Assembly (NCBI GenBank): GCA_003278425.1
Contig: QCFE01000009.1
Location: forward strand, 1-64,000
Length of the DNA stretch: 64,000 nucleotides
Direction of reading: 5' to 3'
Origin: Prochlorococcus sp. AG-363-B11
Lineage (GTDB): Bacteria; Cyanobacteriota; Cyanobacteriia; PCC-6307; Cyanobiaceae
Positions 34,569 to 45,818 of this stretch are shown piece by piece (position 1 is the stretch's first letter; each line of letters begins with the position of its first letter). Below the pieces are notes generated by a model. It was not told where the DNA came from, did not search any database, and saw nothing but the letters and a program-made list of their open reading frames with translations. Both the position numbers and the translations under genes were made by a program.

Positions 34569-35636
34569 TCAGTATTTGTAACCGGCAATGAATAAAGCTT
34601 CATCAGATGAGGGTTGAGATCCTGCTATATAACAACCTTTTGAAGCCTCTGAGTTGGCTTGGGCTCTTGCTAACAAGGCTTTTTGGCCAGCTGGGACATT
34701 TTTACCATTCCATGCTTTAAGACAAGAGTGCTGAAGAGCTCTCCCATAGGAGAATCCAATATTCCAATTAGCTTTTCTTACGATTTTATTCATTAAGTTT
34801 AAATAAACTGAAGCAGCTTCTTCACTTAATCCACCAGAAAGGAAAACAATACCTGGTACAGCCGCTGGAACTGCTCTTTCCATTGTTCTGATTGTCATTG
34901 CAGCTATTTCTTCTGGATCTTCTTTGTTGTTGCATCCGGCTCCTTGGACAGTCATTGAAGGTTTAAGGAGAGAGCCTTCTAAATAAACACCATTTTGCCC
35001 ACAAGCCAAATATACCTCTTTGATTACTTCTTCTTGTACTTGAGCAGTTTTGTAAATGTCGTGAGAACCATCCATAAGGATTTCTGGCTCAATTATTGGT
35101 ACTAATCCAGACTCTTGAACTGACCTTGCGTATCGAGCTAAACCCCATGCATTTTCTCTTATTGATAACTTTGAAGGACAACCATCTGATGTAATTTGAA
35201 GAACCGCTCTCCATTTTGCAAATCTTGCCCCTTGTGCATAATAATCACTAGCCCTCTCTATGAGTCCATCTAATCCAGAACAAAACGTCTCCACGTTCAG
35301 TCCCCCTGCAAGTGGTCTGAGCCCTTTGTCAACTTTAATGCCAGGGATAATTCCTCTTCCTTCTAATTTCTTAACCATAGACTCGCCATCTATATGGTCC
35401 TGATAAAGAGTTTCCTCGAATAAAATTGCACCACTTATGAATTCTTCAAGCCCAGCAGTTGTAAATAGCAAACCTCTATAGGATTTTCTATTTTGTTCTG
35501 TATTTTCAACATTTATTGAAGCAAGACGTTTACCTATTGTCTTTGTTGATTCATCAACAGCTAATATTCCTTTACCTGACGATGCTAGGGAAGTTGCGGT
35601 CTTTTTTAATTCTTCTTTGTAATAGCTAAGTGTCAT
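34569..35636 (-). CDS. Class I fructose-bisphosphate aldolase
   Basis: SGKGILAVDESTKTIGKRL, WRAVLQI, IEPEIL, LEGSLLKPSM, FLSGGLSEE. Confidence 0.96.
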   Translation of the reverse strand: MTLSYYKEELKKTATSLASSGKGILAVDESTKTIGKRLASINVENTEQNRKSYRGLLFTTAGLEEFISGAILFEETLYQDHIDGESMVKKLEGRGIIPGIKVDKGLRPLAGGLNVETFCSGLDGLIERASDYYAQGARFAKWRAVLQITSDGCPSKLSIRENAWGLARYARSVQESGLVPIIEPEILMDGSHDIYKTAQVQEEVIKEVYLACGQNGVYLEGSLLKPSMTVQGAGCNNKEDPEEIAAMTIRTMERAVPAAVPGIVFLSGGLSEEAASVYLNLMNKIVRKANWNIGFSYGRALQHSCLKAWNGKNVPAGQKALLARAQANSEASKGCYIAGSQPSSDEALFIAGYKY

Positions 35637-35773
35637 GGATAGCTGATATGTAAAAGCATCAGTAGATTTTTTCAGAACTTGGAAAGATAAATATTATTTT
35701 CTATTCACTTAGATGTATAAAAATTTACTTGTTAGTGTTCAGCTAGGGGTATCTTGATAATTTTTTAAAGTAA

Positions 35774-36889
35774 TTATAATTTAATACTCATACCTGAATT
35801 TGCCGAATCTATTACTTTCTCGCAAACTTTCTGGCTATTTATCCCTTCATTAAGTCCTGGGATCATAGGAAAACCATTATTTATACTCTCTGCCCACCAA
35901 GTTTGAATTCTCTTGACTGGAGCAATCCTTCCATCTTCCCAAGTTTTTTCAAAGGTCAAACCATCATCGGGTTTAATTGAAGATAGCTTCTTGCCTTTTT
36001 CTGCATACCAAAGACCAAAGCCATGTACATAATCTTTTTGATTGTCGCTTCCAAGTATCAAGGTCCCATTCTCTCCATACACTTCAAGCCAACACCCTCT
36101 ACCATGTCTTGAAACAGATGAAAGAGTTACTTGAGCAGGAATAATTGAGTTAGAGTGCATGTCAGATAAATTTAGTTGAGCTAAGCAAATATCTTCACTA
36201 GTAACTTGCTTCATTTTATTATCAACTGGCGAGAATCTTTGATTTATCGAGGTTGATGTACTCCCTTTAACTTGAATCGTTGGTCCAAATAACCAATGTA
36301 ATAAGTCAAAAGCATGAGTGCCAAGTGCTCCAATAACTCCGCCACCTTTTTCTTTTTGCGAATACCAGTTCCATTCTCTATTCTCATCTGCTCGGCTACT
36401 CATAATCCAATCGAGCTTTACCAACCAAGTTGTTCCTATTAAGTTATCTTCAAGGATTCTTCTTGCCTTCATAAAGAGAGGAACAGCTCTATATTCAAAA
36501 TCAACAGCTACAGAAAGTTTTTTTCTAATAGCAATACGTTGCAATTCCATAATCTCTTGACTATTTAAAGCAACTGGCTTTTCTAGCAAAAGATGCTTGC
36601 CTGCATATAAAGCCTCACTTGCCAATCTGAATCTATGCTCTGGAGGAGTTGCAATGATAACGGCATCTATTGTTTGATCATTTGTTAGCGATGACCAGTC
36701 ACTGTAGGCTTGAAGATCATTATTATGTTTAATAACTTCACCTAATCGTTCTTCTCTTGGATGCCATATGCCAACTGGCTGTAACTCCTGGCTGTTATAT
36801 AAAGCAGGTAAATGTACTTTCTCCCCAAAACCTAAGCCAGCTAAAGCAACATTAATCTTTGAATTTGAGATTTGAAGAGAAACTGGCAT
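35774..36889 (-). CDS. Gfo/Idh/MocA-family oxidoreductase
   Basis: INVALAGLGFGEKVHLPAL, GKHLLLEKPVALN, GVIGALGTHAFDLLHWLFG. Confidence 0.9.
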   Translation of the reverse strand: MPVSLQISNSKINVALAGLGFGEKVHLPALYNSQELQPVGIWHPREERLGEVIKHNNDLQAYSDWSSLTNDQTIDAVIIATPPEHRFRLASEALYAGKHLLLEKPVALNSQEIMELQRIAIRKKLSVAVDFEYRAVPLFMKARRILEDNLIGTTWLVKLDWIMSSRADENREWNWYSQKEKGGGVIGALGTHAFDLLHWLFGPTIQVKGSTSTSINQRFSPVDNKMKQVTSEDICLAQLNLSDMHSNSIIPAQVTLSSVSRHGRGCWLEVYGENGTLILGSDNQKDYVHGFGLWYAEKGKKLSSIKPDDGLTFEKTWEDGRIAPVKRIQTWWAESINNGFPMIPGLNEGINSQKVCEKVIDSANSGMSIKL

Positions 36890-36899
36890 CTTTCTTTTC

Positions 36900-37289
36900 T
36901 TATTTATATAAGCATACTATTCTTATAGTCTCATCTATAAGTAAATCCCCATTAGAACTTTGCCAATTATTTGTTGATTGAGGTGTGCCATTGATTGACT
37001 TGTCTTTGTAAAGCTTGCTCTGACAATTGATCTCCATGCTATATAGGAATTTATTATTATCAGAATATTCTACTTCAGTAGGAATATATATACTATTTAC
37101 TGACACCTTATTTATACCTGTCCTTCTTAAACTATTTAAGTCTATCTTTTGAATACCACTTATATTTGAGGTGACTTCTACCTAGTCAGAATTTATTGAT
37201 AATAACGGATTTGCAGGTATTATTAGTAAGCATAAAATTAATATTCTAAACAAGTAAATTCGTAATACAATCAATTGATTTATCTTCAC
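36900..37289 (-). pseudogene. Putative secreted protein gene interrupted by a single in-frame TAG (37182..37184)
   Basis: The same frame reads a signal-peptide-like segment (VKINQLIVLRIYLFRILILCLLIIPANPLLSINSD), TAG, then VEVTSNISGIQKIDLNSLRRTGINKVSVNSIYIPTEVEYSDNNK...CLYK; no other stop in the interval. Confidence 0.6.
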
Positions 37290-38162
37290 TTAGACAGTTA
37301 TTTTTTGATAACCATGCAACCTTAACAAGGTTCCAAGTGTTTTTCTTAATTGAGTTCTAGGAATAATCTTATCTACAAAACCATGTTCTAGAAGATATTC
37401 AGCAGTTTGAAAATTCTCAGGAAGTTTCTCCCTCAATGTTTGCTCTATAACTCTTCTTCCTGCAAAACCAATGAGAGCTTTTGGCTCAGCGAGAATTAAG
37501 TCACCTAGCATTGCAAAGCTGGCTGTAACTCCCCCTGTTGTTGGATGAGTAAGAAGTGGCATGTATAAATGTTTGGCTTCTCTATGTCGTTCTAATGCAC
37601 CAGAAATTTTTGCCATTTGCATAAGACTTAACATGCCTTCTTGCATGCGGGCTCCTCCAGATGCACAAATAATTAGCAAAGGAAGTTCTTTGTAAGTAGC
37701 TTTCTCTACGAGCCTTGTTATCTTTTCTCCAACTACAGATCCCATTGATCCACCCATAAACCTAAAATCCATAACAGCAAGGGCTAATTTGATTTCTTCT
37801 ACCTGGCAAAGACCGGTTAAAACCCCATCTTTCATTCCTGTACTTGCTTGACTTTCCCTTAACCTGTCTGCATATGCTCGCCTATCTTTAAAGCCAAGTG
37901 GATCTACAGGGGATAGGTTATTGTTTAAAGGTTCGAAGCTGCCCTCATCAACCAATAGTTTGATCCTTTCTTCGCAGTTAATTCTATTGTGATGGCCACA
38001 GTTGCTGCATACATTGGCATTGGTTAGTAGATCTTTCCTATATACAACTTGGCCGCATTCTGGACATTTCCCCCAGAGGCCATCACTTTCCTCTGTTTCT
38101 TGGATTACCTTTCCAACAAACTGATCTTTTCTTCTTGCAGCAAACCAATCAAAAAGAGACAC
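37290..38162 (-). CDS. accD: Acetyl-CoA carboxylase carboxyltransferase subunit beta
   Basis: [29 protein letters not shown] zinc ribbon; [18 protein letters not shown]. Confidence 0.97.
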   Translation of the reverse strand: MSLFDWFAARRKDQFVGKVIQETEESDGLWGKCPECGQVVYRKDLLTNANVCSNCGHHNRINCEERIKLLVDEGSFEPLNNNLSPVDPLGFKDRRAYADRLRESQASTGMKDGVLTGLCQVEEIKLALAVMDFRFMGGSMGSVVGEKITRLVEKATYKELPLLIICASGGARMQEGMLSLMQMAKISGALERHREAKHLYMPLLTHPTTGGVTASFAMLGDLILAEPKALIGFAGRRVIEQTLREKLPENFQTAEYLLEHGFVDKIIPRTQLRKTLGTLLRLHGYQKITV

Positions 38163-38194
38163 AGGATAAAAGTGTTCTTACTTTAGTAATCAAC

Positions 38195-38800
38195 CTATCT
38201 TACAAACAACTGTACAATCCAAAACTCTTTGCCCAAAATCCAGACACTTTGAATGGCTATACAAATGAAAGGAGCAAATGGAAACGGCTGCCATGGCTTA
38301 AGTTTATTAGCTATTCGTGCTGAAAAACTAAACAAAGCAGCTGTTATAAATGCAATTGCAAAAGCTGCGTATGCTTTTTCTGTTCCTAGTAAGGCTCCTC
38401 CTAAAGCAAATAATTTCACATCCCCATATCCCAATAATGTTAATTGAGTAATTTTCTTTGTTGTTAAGGAAATCAGTCCAGCAATAGTTAATAATGCAAT
38501 TGAAGCAGTTAGATGGTCTATGATTTGTTTATCACTAAGATTAGATAGATTTATAATTAGAAATGCTAAAAGCATTGTAGTACCAATTGCTAGAGCTATA
38601 TTGCTGATAGCCATATATTCAATATCGTAAAGTGAAATATATATCAGTAAAATTGTAATTGATAAATCTATTGTATATATTAAATGTGCATTATTTGAGG
38701 AGTAATTATTATATATGCTATATAGAAATAATAGTAAATGTATGGCAATTGTAAGTATTTTAGAGCCTAAAATGCAAACACTATTTCCTTTTGTGTGCAT
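38195..38800 (-). CDS. A24-type prepilin peptidase-like membrane protein
   Basis: LLGYGDVKLFALGGALLG (GxGD aspartyl protease motif), multi-TM; no N-terminal methylase domain. Confidence 0.75.
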   Translation of the reverse strand: MHTKGNSVCILGSKILTIAIHLLLFLYSIYNNYSSNNAHLIYTIDLSITILLIYISLYDIEYMAISNIALAIGTTMLLAFLIINLSNLSDKQIIDHLTASIALLTIAGLISLTTKKITQLTLLGYGDVKLFALGGALLGTEKAYAAFAIAFITAALFSFSARIANKLKPWQPFPFAPFICIAIQSVWILGKEFWIVQLFVR

Positions 38801-38898
38801 ATTTTTATTATATAGTTTTAAGAGTAAAAACTTTTAGGGAGTTTTATAAAATATTCTTATTGATCAGGTTTATTTTAATTTAAAAAACAAATTATTTA

Positions 38899-39798
38899 TT
38901 ACGATGATTTCTTCTCCTCAATTAATCGATGAATAATAGGTGTAAGGATTAATTCCATTGCAAATCCCATCTTGCCACCATTTACGACAATACTTGTTGG
39001 ACTTGACATAAATGAATCATTAATCATCCCAAGCAGGAACTGGAAGTCAATACCCCATTTTTCTCTAGCTCCTTTACGGAAATGAATTATTACAAAACTT
39101 TCATCTGGCGTTGGTATGTTTCTGCATATAAATGGATTTGAAGTATCAATGGTTGGAACTCTTTGGAAGTTAATATCTGTTTTACTAAATTGAGGACAAA
39201 TATGATTTATATAATCTGGCATTCTTCTTAGCATTGTTTCCACAATTGTTTCGGCTGAATATCCTCTTTCTGCATTATCTCGATGAATTTTCTGAATCCA
39301 TTCAAGATTTGTAATTGGTACAACCCCTACAAGTAGATCAGCATATTTAGCAACATCATATCCATCCCCTGCGACACCACCATGAAGTCCTTCGTAGAAA
39401 AGTACATCTGTATTTTGGGGGATTTCTTCCCAAGGAGTAAATTGCCCTGGACCTAATGCAGTACCTAATCTTGCGTTATGTTCTTCAGCTTCTTCTTGGC
39501 TATGAAGATAATATCTTTTGCTTCCTCCACCATTTTCTCCATAAGATTTAAAGAGTTCTTCAAGCTTATCGAATAGATTTGCTTCCGGACCAAAATGAGA
39601 AAAGTTCTCCCCCTTAGCAAGTGCTTCTGCCATTGCTTGCTTCATAGGACTTCTTTCAAAACGGTGATAGCTATCACCTTCAACAACTGCTGGAACGATT
39701 TCTTCTCGAGCGAAAATATGCTCAAAAGCTCTTTTTACTGTGCTAGTTCCAGCTCCTGACGAACCGGTGACTGCTACAACTGGATGACGCTTCGACAT
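38899..39798 (-). CDS. prk: Phosphoribulokinase
   Basis: HPVVAVTGSSGAGTSTVKRAF, EGDSYHRF, FYEGLHGG. Confidence 0.96.
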   Translation of the reverse strand: MSKRHPVVAVTGSSGAGTSTVKRAFEHIFAREEIVPAVVEGDSYHRFERSPMKQAMAEALAKGENFSHFGPEANLFDKLEELFKSYGENGGGSKRYYLHSQEEAEEHNARLGTALGPGQFTPWEEIPQNTDVLFYEGLHGGVAGDGYDVAKYADLLVGVVPITNLEWIQKIHRDNAERGYSAETIVETMLRRMPDYINHICPQFSKTDINFQRVPTIDTSNPFICRNIPTPDESFVIIHFRKGAREKWGIDFQFLLGMINDSFMSSPTSIVVNGGKMGFAMELILTPIIHRLIEEKKSS

Positions 39799-39892
39799 CT
39801 CCGACTTTGCTATTAAAATTACTTATAGATTTTCGCAGGTCATTGTCTGTGTAGTTGCCTGTTCTTGACAGTTTCTTAATCTTGTTATTTAT

Positions 39893-40981
39893 TTAGACTT
39901 CCTCGATGACCTTGATAATTTCTTCACCAAGCTCATTACAACCTATCTCCTTATTTGAACTCTCACTCATTAAATCACTTGTTCGGAAACCTTTTTCTAG
40001 AACTTTATCAACTGCATTTTCCAAGTCATTCGAAGCTTCTTTTTCATTAAAAGCAATTTTCAACATCATTGCCCCAGAGAGAATCATGGCTATGGGGTTT
40101 GCGAGGTTTTTGCCTGCTATATCAGGAGCTGATCCATGTACTGGTTCGAAGACACCTGGGCCTGAGGAAGGTAGTGATGCAGAGGGCAGCATACCTATAG
40201 AACCAGTCAGCATTGCTGCCTCATCACTGATAATATCTCCAAATAAATTCCCTGTGAGAATTACATCAAATTGGGCAGGATTCCTTACTAGTTGCATTGC
40301 GGCATTATCTACATATTGATGATTTACCTCAATATTTGGATAATTGCTTCCAATTTTAATTACCCTTTCTCTCCAGAGTTGACTTACATCTAGTACGTTT
40401 GCTTTATCAACTGAACATAACTTTTCTCTTCTATTCTTAGCTATTTCAAAAGCAATTTTTGCAATTCTATCTATCTCTTTGCTGCTGTAAGACATTGTAT
40501 TGAAAGCCCTTTCGCCTCCAGTTTCAAGACTAATTCTTCCTTTTGGTTCCCCAAAATAAATGCCTCCTGTTAGTTCTCTTACAACAACTAGATCAACATC
40601 TTTAATGATTTGTTCTTTTAAAGTGCTTGATTTAATTAGTGCTTCACTTATCTTTACTGGCCTAATATTTGCAAATAAATTAAGTTCTGATCTAAGTTTT
40701 AGTAAACCAGTTTCAGGCCTATTTTCTCTTGGTAAAGAGTCGAATTTTGGATCCCCAATTGCAGCTAAAAGAACAGCATCAGAATCCTCACAAGTCTTAA
40801 GTGTGTCTTCAGGCAAAGGCCTGCCAGTTGATTTGATAGCACTACCACCAAAATCTTTTTCTAGGAATTGGAAAGAAATACCATGTTTATTTGATAAAGC
40901 TAAAAGAATATTTTGAGTTACTCTAGAGATTTCAGGACCAATACCATCTCCTGCAAGGAGGGCGATTTTGTAAGACTTCAT
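39893..40981 (-). CDS. leuB: 3-isopropylmalate dehydrogenase
   Basis: IALLAGDGIGPEI, GNLFGDIISDEAAMLTGSIGMLPSASL, EPVHGSAPDIAGK. Confidence 0.97.
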   Translation of the reverse strand: MKSYKIALLAGDGIGPEISRVTQNILLALSNKHGISFQFLEKDFGGSAIKSTGRPLPEDTLKTCEDSDAVLLAAIGDPKFDSLPRENRPETGLLKLRSELNLFANIRPVKISEALIKSSTLKEQIIKDVDLVVVRELTGGIYFGEPKGRISLETGGERAFNTMSYSSKEIDRIAKIAFEIAKNRREKLCSVDKANVLDVSQLWRERVIKIGSNYPNIEVNHQYVDNAAMQLVRNPAQFDVILTGNLFGDIISDEAAMLTGSIGMLPSASLPSSGPGVFEPVHGSAPDIAGKNLANPIAMILSGAMMLKIAFNEKEASNDLENAVDKVLEKGFRTSDLMSESSNKEIGCNELGEEIIKVIEEV

Positions 40982-41027
40982 GGGTGCTTTAGCTGTGTTC
41001 TGCGTATCTATAAAATCTGATTTTAAG

Positions 41028-42059
41028 TTACTGTTTGAGTTTCCTTAGAGCTTTTGCTATTTCTGGAAGTTTTTTGAAATTAGCTGCACACCTCAACCAA
41101 AGCTTGTTAGGGATAGCTGGGAAACCACTAATTGTTTGCCCATCTTCAATATCAGTGTGGATACCACATTTTGAACTCGCTATAACTCTTGAACCAACTG
41201 TTACTCGATTGGCAACACCAACTTGACCGGCAAGAATGACTCCATCACCTATTTTTGCTCCTCCTGCTATTCCAACTTGTGATGCCATAGCACAGTTCTT
41301 ACCAATGTGTACTCCATGACCTATTTGCACTAAGTTGTCTATTTTTGTTCCTGCCTTTATAAGCGTTTGCCCAACTGAAGGACGATCAATAGTTGTTCCG
41401 CATCCAACTTCTACATTGTTTTCTAGGACTACAATTCCTGTTTGAGGCATTTTTCTCCAACCCTTATTTGTTGGAATAAAGCCAAAACCTTCTGATCCAA
41501 CTACAGCATTAGAATTAATTACACAGTTATCACCTAATTTTGAATAGGGATGAATAACAGAATTTGCATGTAATATATTGTTCTTTCCAATATGAACATT
41601 GTTATATATTACTACTCCTGGATAAATAATAGTATGATTATCAATCTTCGATCCTGATTCAATACATACATTTGCTCCTATAGATATATTTTTACCTAGT
41701 TCAACATTTTCTTCTATAACAGCAGATTTATGTATTCCTTCTTTAGGAAGTAATATAGGGTTAATACTTTCTAGGATTTCTGCAAATGCTATCCTTGGAT
41801 CCTTAACTGCAATCCAAGCAATATTTTTTTCAATAGCTTTTTGAATTAGTGATTCTTGAAGAGGAATTATTACGGCAGAGGCTGATGAGTCTTCAAATTG
41901 ATTCAATAAATAGCTGTCTTTTTCCAAAAAACTAATCTCAGTTTCTTTTGCATTTTCTAATGAGGCTGCAGAAGTTATTTTTGGATTACTAAGAATCGAG
42001 TATCTCTCAACTCCAGAATCGCCTTGTTTTAGGATCTCTATTAATTGGTTGAAAAACAT
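41028..42059 (-). CDS. lpxD: UDP-3-O-(3-hydroxymyristoyl)glucosamine N-acyltransferase
   Basis: Hexapeptide left-handed beta-helix repeats; [38 protein letters not shown]. Confidence 0.95.
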   Translation of the reverse strand: MFFNQLIEILKQGDSGVERYSILSNPKITSAASLENAKETEISFLEKDSYLLNQFEDSSASAVIIPLQESLIQKAIEKNIAWIAVKDPRIAFAEILESINPILLPKEGIHKSAVIEENVELGKNISIGANVCIESGSKIDNHTIIYPGVVIYNNVHIGKNNILHANSVIHPYSKLGDNCVINSNAVVGSEGFGFIPTNKGWRKMPQTGIVVLENNVEVGCGTTIDRPSVGQTLIKAGTKIDNLVQIGHGVHIGKNCAMASQVGIAGGAKIGDGVILAGQVGVANRVTVGSRVIASSKCGIHTDIEDGQTISGFPAIPNKLWLRCAANFKKLPEIAKALRKLKQ

Positions 42060-42094
42060 TGTTTTAGGTAAGTTGGAAAAAGAAAACCAGTATC

Positions 42095-43189
42095 TTAAAA
42101 AATTAGGTCACTTGAAAGTACTAAAAAATCTCTATGAACAACAACAGGAGATTGCTCTGATTTCATAGGGTTAATAATTCTATCTCTTATTTCATCACTG
42201 CTAAAAGAGCTTATGCCTTTAGCAAGTTCATTCCCATCAGTAGTATAAATTTCTACTGGTTGATTTGCTGAAAAGGTGCCTTCTACACTTTTTATTCCAA
42301 CTAGTAGAAGAGAAGCTCCATTATATTGAATTGCATTTGAAGCACCTTCATCGATACAAATAATTCCATGTGCATGAAGAGCATGGGCTAACCAACTTTT
42401 TTTAGACCCTAAGGGTTTAGGACTTGGATGAAATATTGTCCCGCTTCTTGAACCATTTAATATTTTCTCTAAAATATTGGGTTCTCTACCATCTGTAAGT
42501 TGAACTGTAATACCATTTTTTGTCGCTATTTCGGCTGCACTTAACTTTGTCTTTATGCCTCCTGTTCCCCAACTACTAAAATTAAAAGAGTTTTTCTGAA
42601 TGTCTTTTAATTCCTGAGTGTTATGAACTTCCATAATAGGCTTTGCTTCTTTATTAGTTTTTGGATCAGAAGAGTAGAGACGGTCGATATCAGTTAAAAG
42701 AACTAATTGATCTGCTGAAATTGCAGTTGAAACCAAAGCTGAGAGAGTATCGTTATCACCATATTTTAGCTCTTCATTAGCAATAGAATCATTTTCATTA
42801 ATTATGGGAACTACTTTCCAATCAAGTAGTTTTTTAATTGTTAATGAAGCATTATTAAAACATTTCTTAGATTCAAAATCTGAACGAGTTAAAAGTATTT
42901 GAGCGACATTGAAGCCATATTTTTTCATTGCTTTCTCATAAAGTGACATTAAATATCCTTGCCCTACAGCTGCAGAGGCTTGTAATGCATTTAGGTCAGT
43001 TGGCCTTTTTTTTAGCCCAAGACGATTACAACCTAATCCTACAGCTCCACTGGAAACTATGATAATTTGATCTCCTTTGTTTTTAGCTGTAGCAATACAC
43101 CTACAATATGCATTTATCATATACTCTGTATCAAATTCTTTAGAACCTCTAAGCAAACTAGTTCCAATTTTAATAGTCCATAATTTCAT
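42095..43189 (-). CDS. proB: Glutamate 5-kinase (with C-terminal PUA domain)
   Basis: [51 protein letters not shown]. Confidence 0.95.
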   Translation of the reverse strand: MKLWTIKIGTSLLRGSKEFDTEYMINAYCRCIATAKNKGDQIIIVSSGAVGLGCNRLGLKKRPTDLNALQASAAVGQGYLMSLYEKAMKKYGFNVAQILLTRSDFESKKCFNNASLTIKKLLDWKVVPIINENDSIANEELKYGDNDTLSALVSTAISADQLVLLTDIDRLYSSDPKTNKEAKPIMEVHNTQELKDIQKNSFNFSSWGTGGIKTKLSAAEIATKNGITVQLTDGREPNILEKILNGSRSGTIFHPSPKPLGSKKSWLAHALHAHGIICIDEGASNAIQYNGASLLLVGIKSVEGTFSANQPVEIYTTDGNELAKGISSFSSDEIRDRIINPMKSEQSPVVVHRDFLVLSSDLIF

Positions 43190-43695
43190 TATTTAAAAGC
43201 TCCAATTATAGAAGCTATTTTGATCTCAATATTTTGTATATTATTATTCAAGCATGTAAGTCCATTTGAATTAGTAGGTTTAACTAAAATTGTATATAAT
43301 CCTAAACGATTACCAGCCAGTATATCTGTAAATAATCTATCTCCAATAATTGCCGATCCATCTTTACTTATTCCAGATGTATTTATGAAATCTAAAAGCT
43401 TTTTTCTACTAGGTTTAGATGCTCTGTATGAGTAAGTTAGACTTAGTTGATCAGCAATATTCTTGATTCTGCTTCTTGATGGATTATTGCTAATAAGATG
43501 TAAGTAGAAATGATTTTTTGCAATATCTATCCAGTCTTTCACTAAATGATTAATATTATTTTCATGTCTAGGAATGAGTGTTCCATCAACATCTAGAAAA
43601 AGTGTCTTTAGGCCTCTTGATTGTATTTCTGAGTGAGAGAGGTTGATTATAGATACCCCACTATCCCATCTAGGTTTAAGTAATTTAACCTTCAT
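43189..43695 (-). CDS. YqeG-family HAD phosphatase
   Basis: [55 protein letters not shown]. Confidence 0.88.
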   Translation of the reverse strand: MKVKLLKPRWDSGVSIINLSHSEIQSRGLKTLFLDVDGTLIPRHENNINHLVKDWIDIAKNHFYLHLISNNPSRSRIKNIADQLSLTYSYRASKPSRKKLLDFINTSGISKDGSAIIGDRLFTDILAGNRLGLYTILVKPTNSNGLTCLNNNIQNIEIKIASIIGAFK

Positions 43696-43699
43696 GAAT

Positions 43700-44236
43700 T
43701 CAAATATCTCTTTTCTCTAGTTCTGCTTCAATCATTGGTTGAATCTTATCAAAATTTTCTCCCTCAAGAACTATTGCATTACCATCTTTTATTTCACCAA
43801 CAACAAAAAAGGGATCTAGAGGAATATAAAGCCCATACTCTTCGTCTTCGACCTTGAAATTTACAAGTAATTCATATAGTTCAGAGTCTTCGTCAAAGTC
43901 CTTTTCTTCGAGTTCTTCTGGTTCTGGTTCTTCTAGCTCGCCAGTTATAGTTAGAGTTACTGCTGAACGGATCAGTCTTAAGTCATACTCCTGTAGGACA
44001 ACATCAGCAACTTCAAGAATTGGTTCTTTCTTTTCAATGGTTTTAATAAGTTCAGGGTCTTTGTCTTCCCTTAATCGAAAAAGGGATACAGGGGTATCAA
44101 CTGGTGTGAGCAGAATATACTCAATGCCACTAATCGGTACTATTTGTTCTAAAAAGCAAAGAAGTTCATTCCCATGACTGTCTTTCACTAGAAGAGTTGG
44201 TACTTCATTATTATTTGAAGTTTCTGTTTCTGACAT
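43700..44236 (-). CDS. DUF3727-type cyanobacterial protein
   Basis: VPTLLVKDSHGNELLCFLEQIVPISGIEYILLTPVDTPV; acidic; next to ruvX. Confidence 0.7.
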   Translation of the reverse strand: MSETETSNNNEVPTLLVKDSHGNELLCFLEQIVPISGIEYILLTPVDTPVSLFRLREDKDPELIKTIEKKEPILEVADVVLQEYDLRLIRSAVTLTITGELEEPEPEELEEKDFDEDSELYELLVNFKVEDEEYGLYIPLDPFFVVGEIKDGNAIVLEGENFDKIQPMIEAELEKRDI

Positions 44237-44260
44237 AGGATTTTTACGGTTTAATAAGAG

Positions 44261-44722
44261 CTAAGAGGCTTTAGAAGGCGACTGTAATTTTGATATTGGT
44301 TGAAGATCGGGACCTTCTCTTAACCACTGTTCAAGAAGAAGAGCAGCAGCTGCACTATCAAGCTGTCCAGTTCGATCATTTTGAAGTTTGTACTTTTGCC
44401 CAGCTTCCCAGCTGCTGCTGTGTTCATTTACCCAAGCTAATGGTAAACCAAGTTTAATTGCCATTTTTATTCCGAATTTATGGCAATATTTTGCCTGGGG
44501 TGTAAATTTGCCATTCTCATCTAGAGGTAATCCAACAACTAAACCATTAACTTTCCTATATACACAATGTGATTCTATAGCCTCTAAATCTTTCTGAAAA
44601 GAAATCCTATTAATAGCTGGGAGCATCGTAATTGTTATGCCAAGAGGGTCACATCCTGCTAATCCGACTCTCTTACGACCGAAATCGATACTTAGAACTG
44701 ATGTTGGTGTAGGTTTTATCAA
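44261..44722 (-). CDS. ruvX: RuvX/YqgF Holliday-junction resolvase-like protein
   Basis: [50 protein letters not shown]. Confidence 0.9.
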   Translation of the reverse strand: MIKPTPTSVLSIDFGRKRVGLAGCDPLGITITMLPAINRISFQKDLEAIESHCVYRKVNGLVVGLPLDENGKFTPQAKYCHKFGIKMAIKLGLPLAWVNEHSSSWEAGQKYKLQNDRTGQLDSAAAALLLEQWLREGPDLQPISKLQSPSKAS

Positions 44723-44742
44723 TGTTTTTGAATATGAGCTAA

Positions 44743-45783
44743 TTATGGTGAAGGAATAGGAGGATTTAGATTGTCGAGCATATTTTCAAAAGAAATGGTC
44801 TGTGATAGAGAGTACCTTTTTTCTGTTCTTTTTAGGTTGGACTTACCTAGAAGTATTTTCTGATTAATTTCGTCTAGTCCAATGCTCTCTAATAGATTAT
44901 TTAAGTAATCGTCTTTACTATCACACTCTATGATTAATCTATTTTTCTTATTAATTGTATCCTGGATAATCTTAGGTATGGCAAAATGTAATCTCTCATC
45001 CCAGATTACATCTCGAATAAGTTTAAAAGTATTAATATCTTCAGGGAAATTTTGTTTTAGTAAGCCAGCAGCTGCAATAGCCTTTCCTTGATTGTAAAAA
45101 TAAAGTATACCTGTAAGCTTATTACTTAATTCTAGTATGTCTGATGATTTATGACCCATTATACTTCTTAATTGGTAGGATTCTGCTGAATTCTCAATTC
45201 TCAAAAGATCTTCAGAATTAGCAGCATTTATTTTATCCCATTTGAAGTTAATATTATTATCAATTGAATTATAATTATATTTATTGTTTTTATTTGTTGA
45301 CCATGATCTTATCATTTTCTGTGGTTGGAAGCCTAACTCTCTTACCAAGGAAAGTTCATCTATACTATCAGAAGGATATTTAATTATCCAATTAATAATA
45401 TTATTTGCCTTCACATTCAGAGAATACTTTAAAAGCTTTAGCTTTACTTCTCTTAAGGTATTATAATTTGGAGTTGTATAGATAGTTGGAAATGAAATTG
45501 ACCAAGTATTACCTTTTCTATTTATTGGCTTTATTATAACCGAAGCTATAAGTCTGTTGCCTTCTGAAGCAACTAAGCAAATGGGTTGCTTGCTAGCAAG
45601 TAAGTTAGATAAAGATTCCTCAAGTTTAGATACCCAACCTCTAAAAAGGAGAAAATGAAGATTTGTTAGTTGTACTTGTTCTAGTTCTCTACCAAGAGTG
45701 TAAAGATGATGTATACGAAGATAATCTACTCTAAGAGTTCCCTCTGAACCTTCTTTTAAAAGTGGAATAAGGTTTCTTCGCAA
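44743..45783 (-). CDS. Cyanobacterial hypothetical protein (acetyltransferase-like fold possible)
   Basis: 346-aa ORF, no motif firmly recognised. Confidence 0.55.
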   Translation of the reverse strand: MRRNLIPLLKEGSEGTLRVDYLRIHHLYTLGRELEQVQLTNLHFLLFRGWVSKLEESLSNLLASKQPICLVASEGNRLIASVIIKPINRKGNTWSISFPTIYTTPNYNTLREVKLKLLKYSLNVKANNIINWIIKYPSDSIDELSLVRELGFQPQKMIRSWSTNKNNKYNYNSIDNNINFKWDKINAANSEDLLRIENSAESYQLRSIMGHKSSDILELSNKLTGILYFYNQGKAIAAAGLLKQNFPEDINTFKLIRDVIWDERLHFAIPKIIQDTINKKNRLIIECDSKDDYLNNLLESIGLDEINQKILLGKSNLKRTEKRYSLSQTISFENMLDNLNPPIPSP

Positions 45784-45818
45784 TTTATTAAAAGATTATA
45801 GCTCTAATCGTCATTATA

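Noticed and set aside
39906-40319. Plus-strand ORF of 137 aa opposite leuB
   Set aside because: Fully antisense to a strongly supported leuB; no recognisable domain
40560-40916. Plus-strand ORF of 118 aa opposite leuB
   Set aside because: Antisense to leuB; composition expected from the opposite-strand codon bias
43854-44177. Plus-strand Ser-rich ORF (107 aa)
   Set aside because: Antisense shadow of the acidic Glu/Asp-rich DUF3727-type CDS; low complexity, no motif
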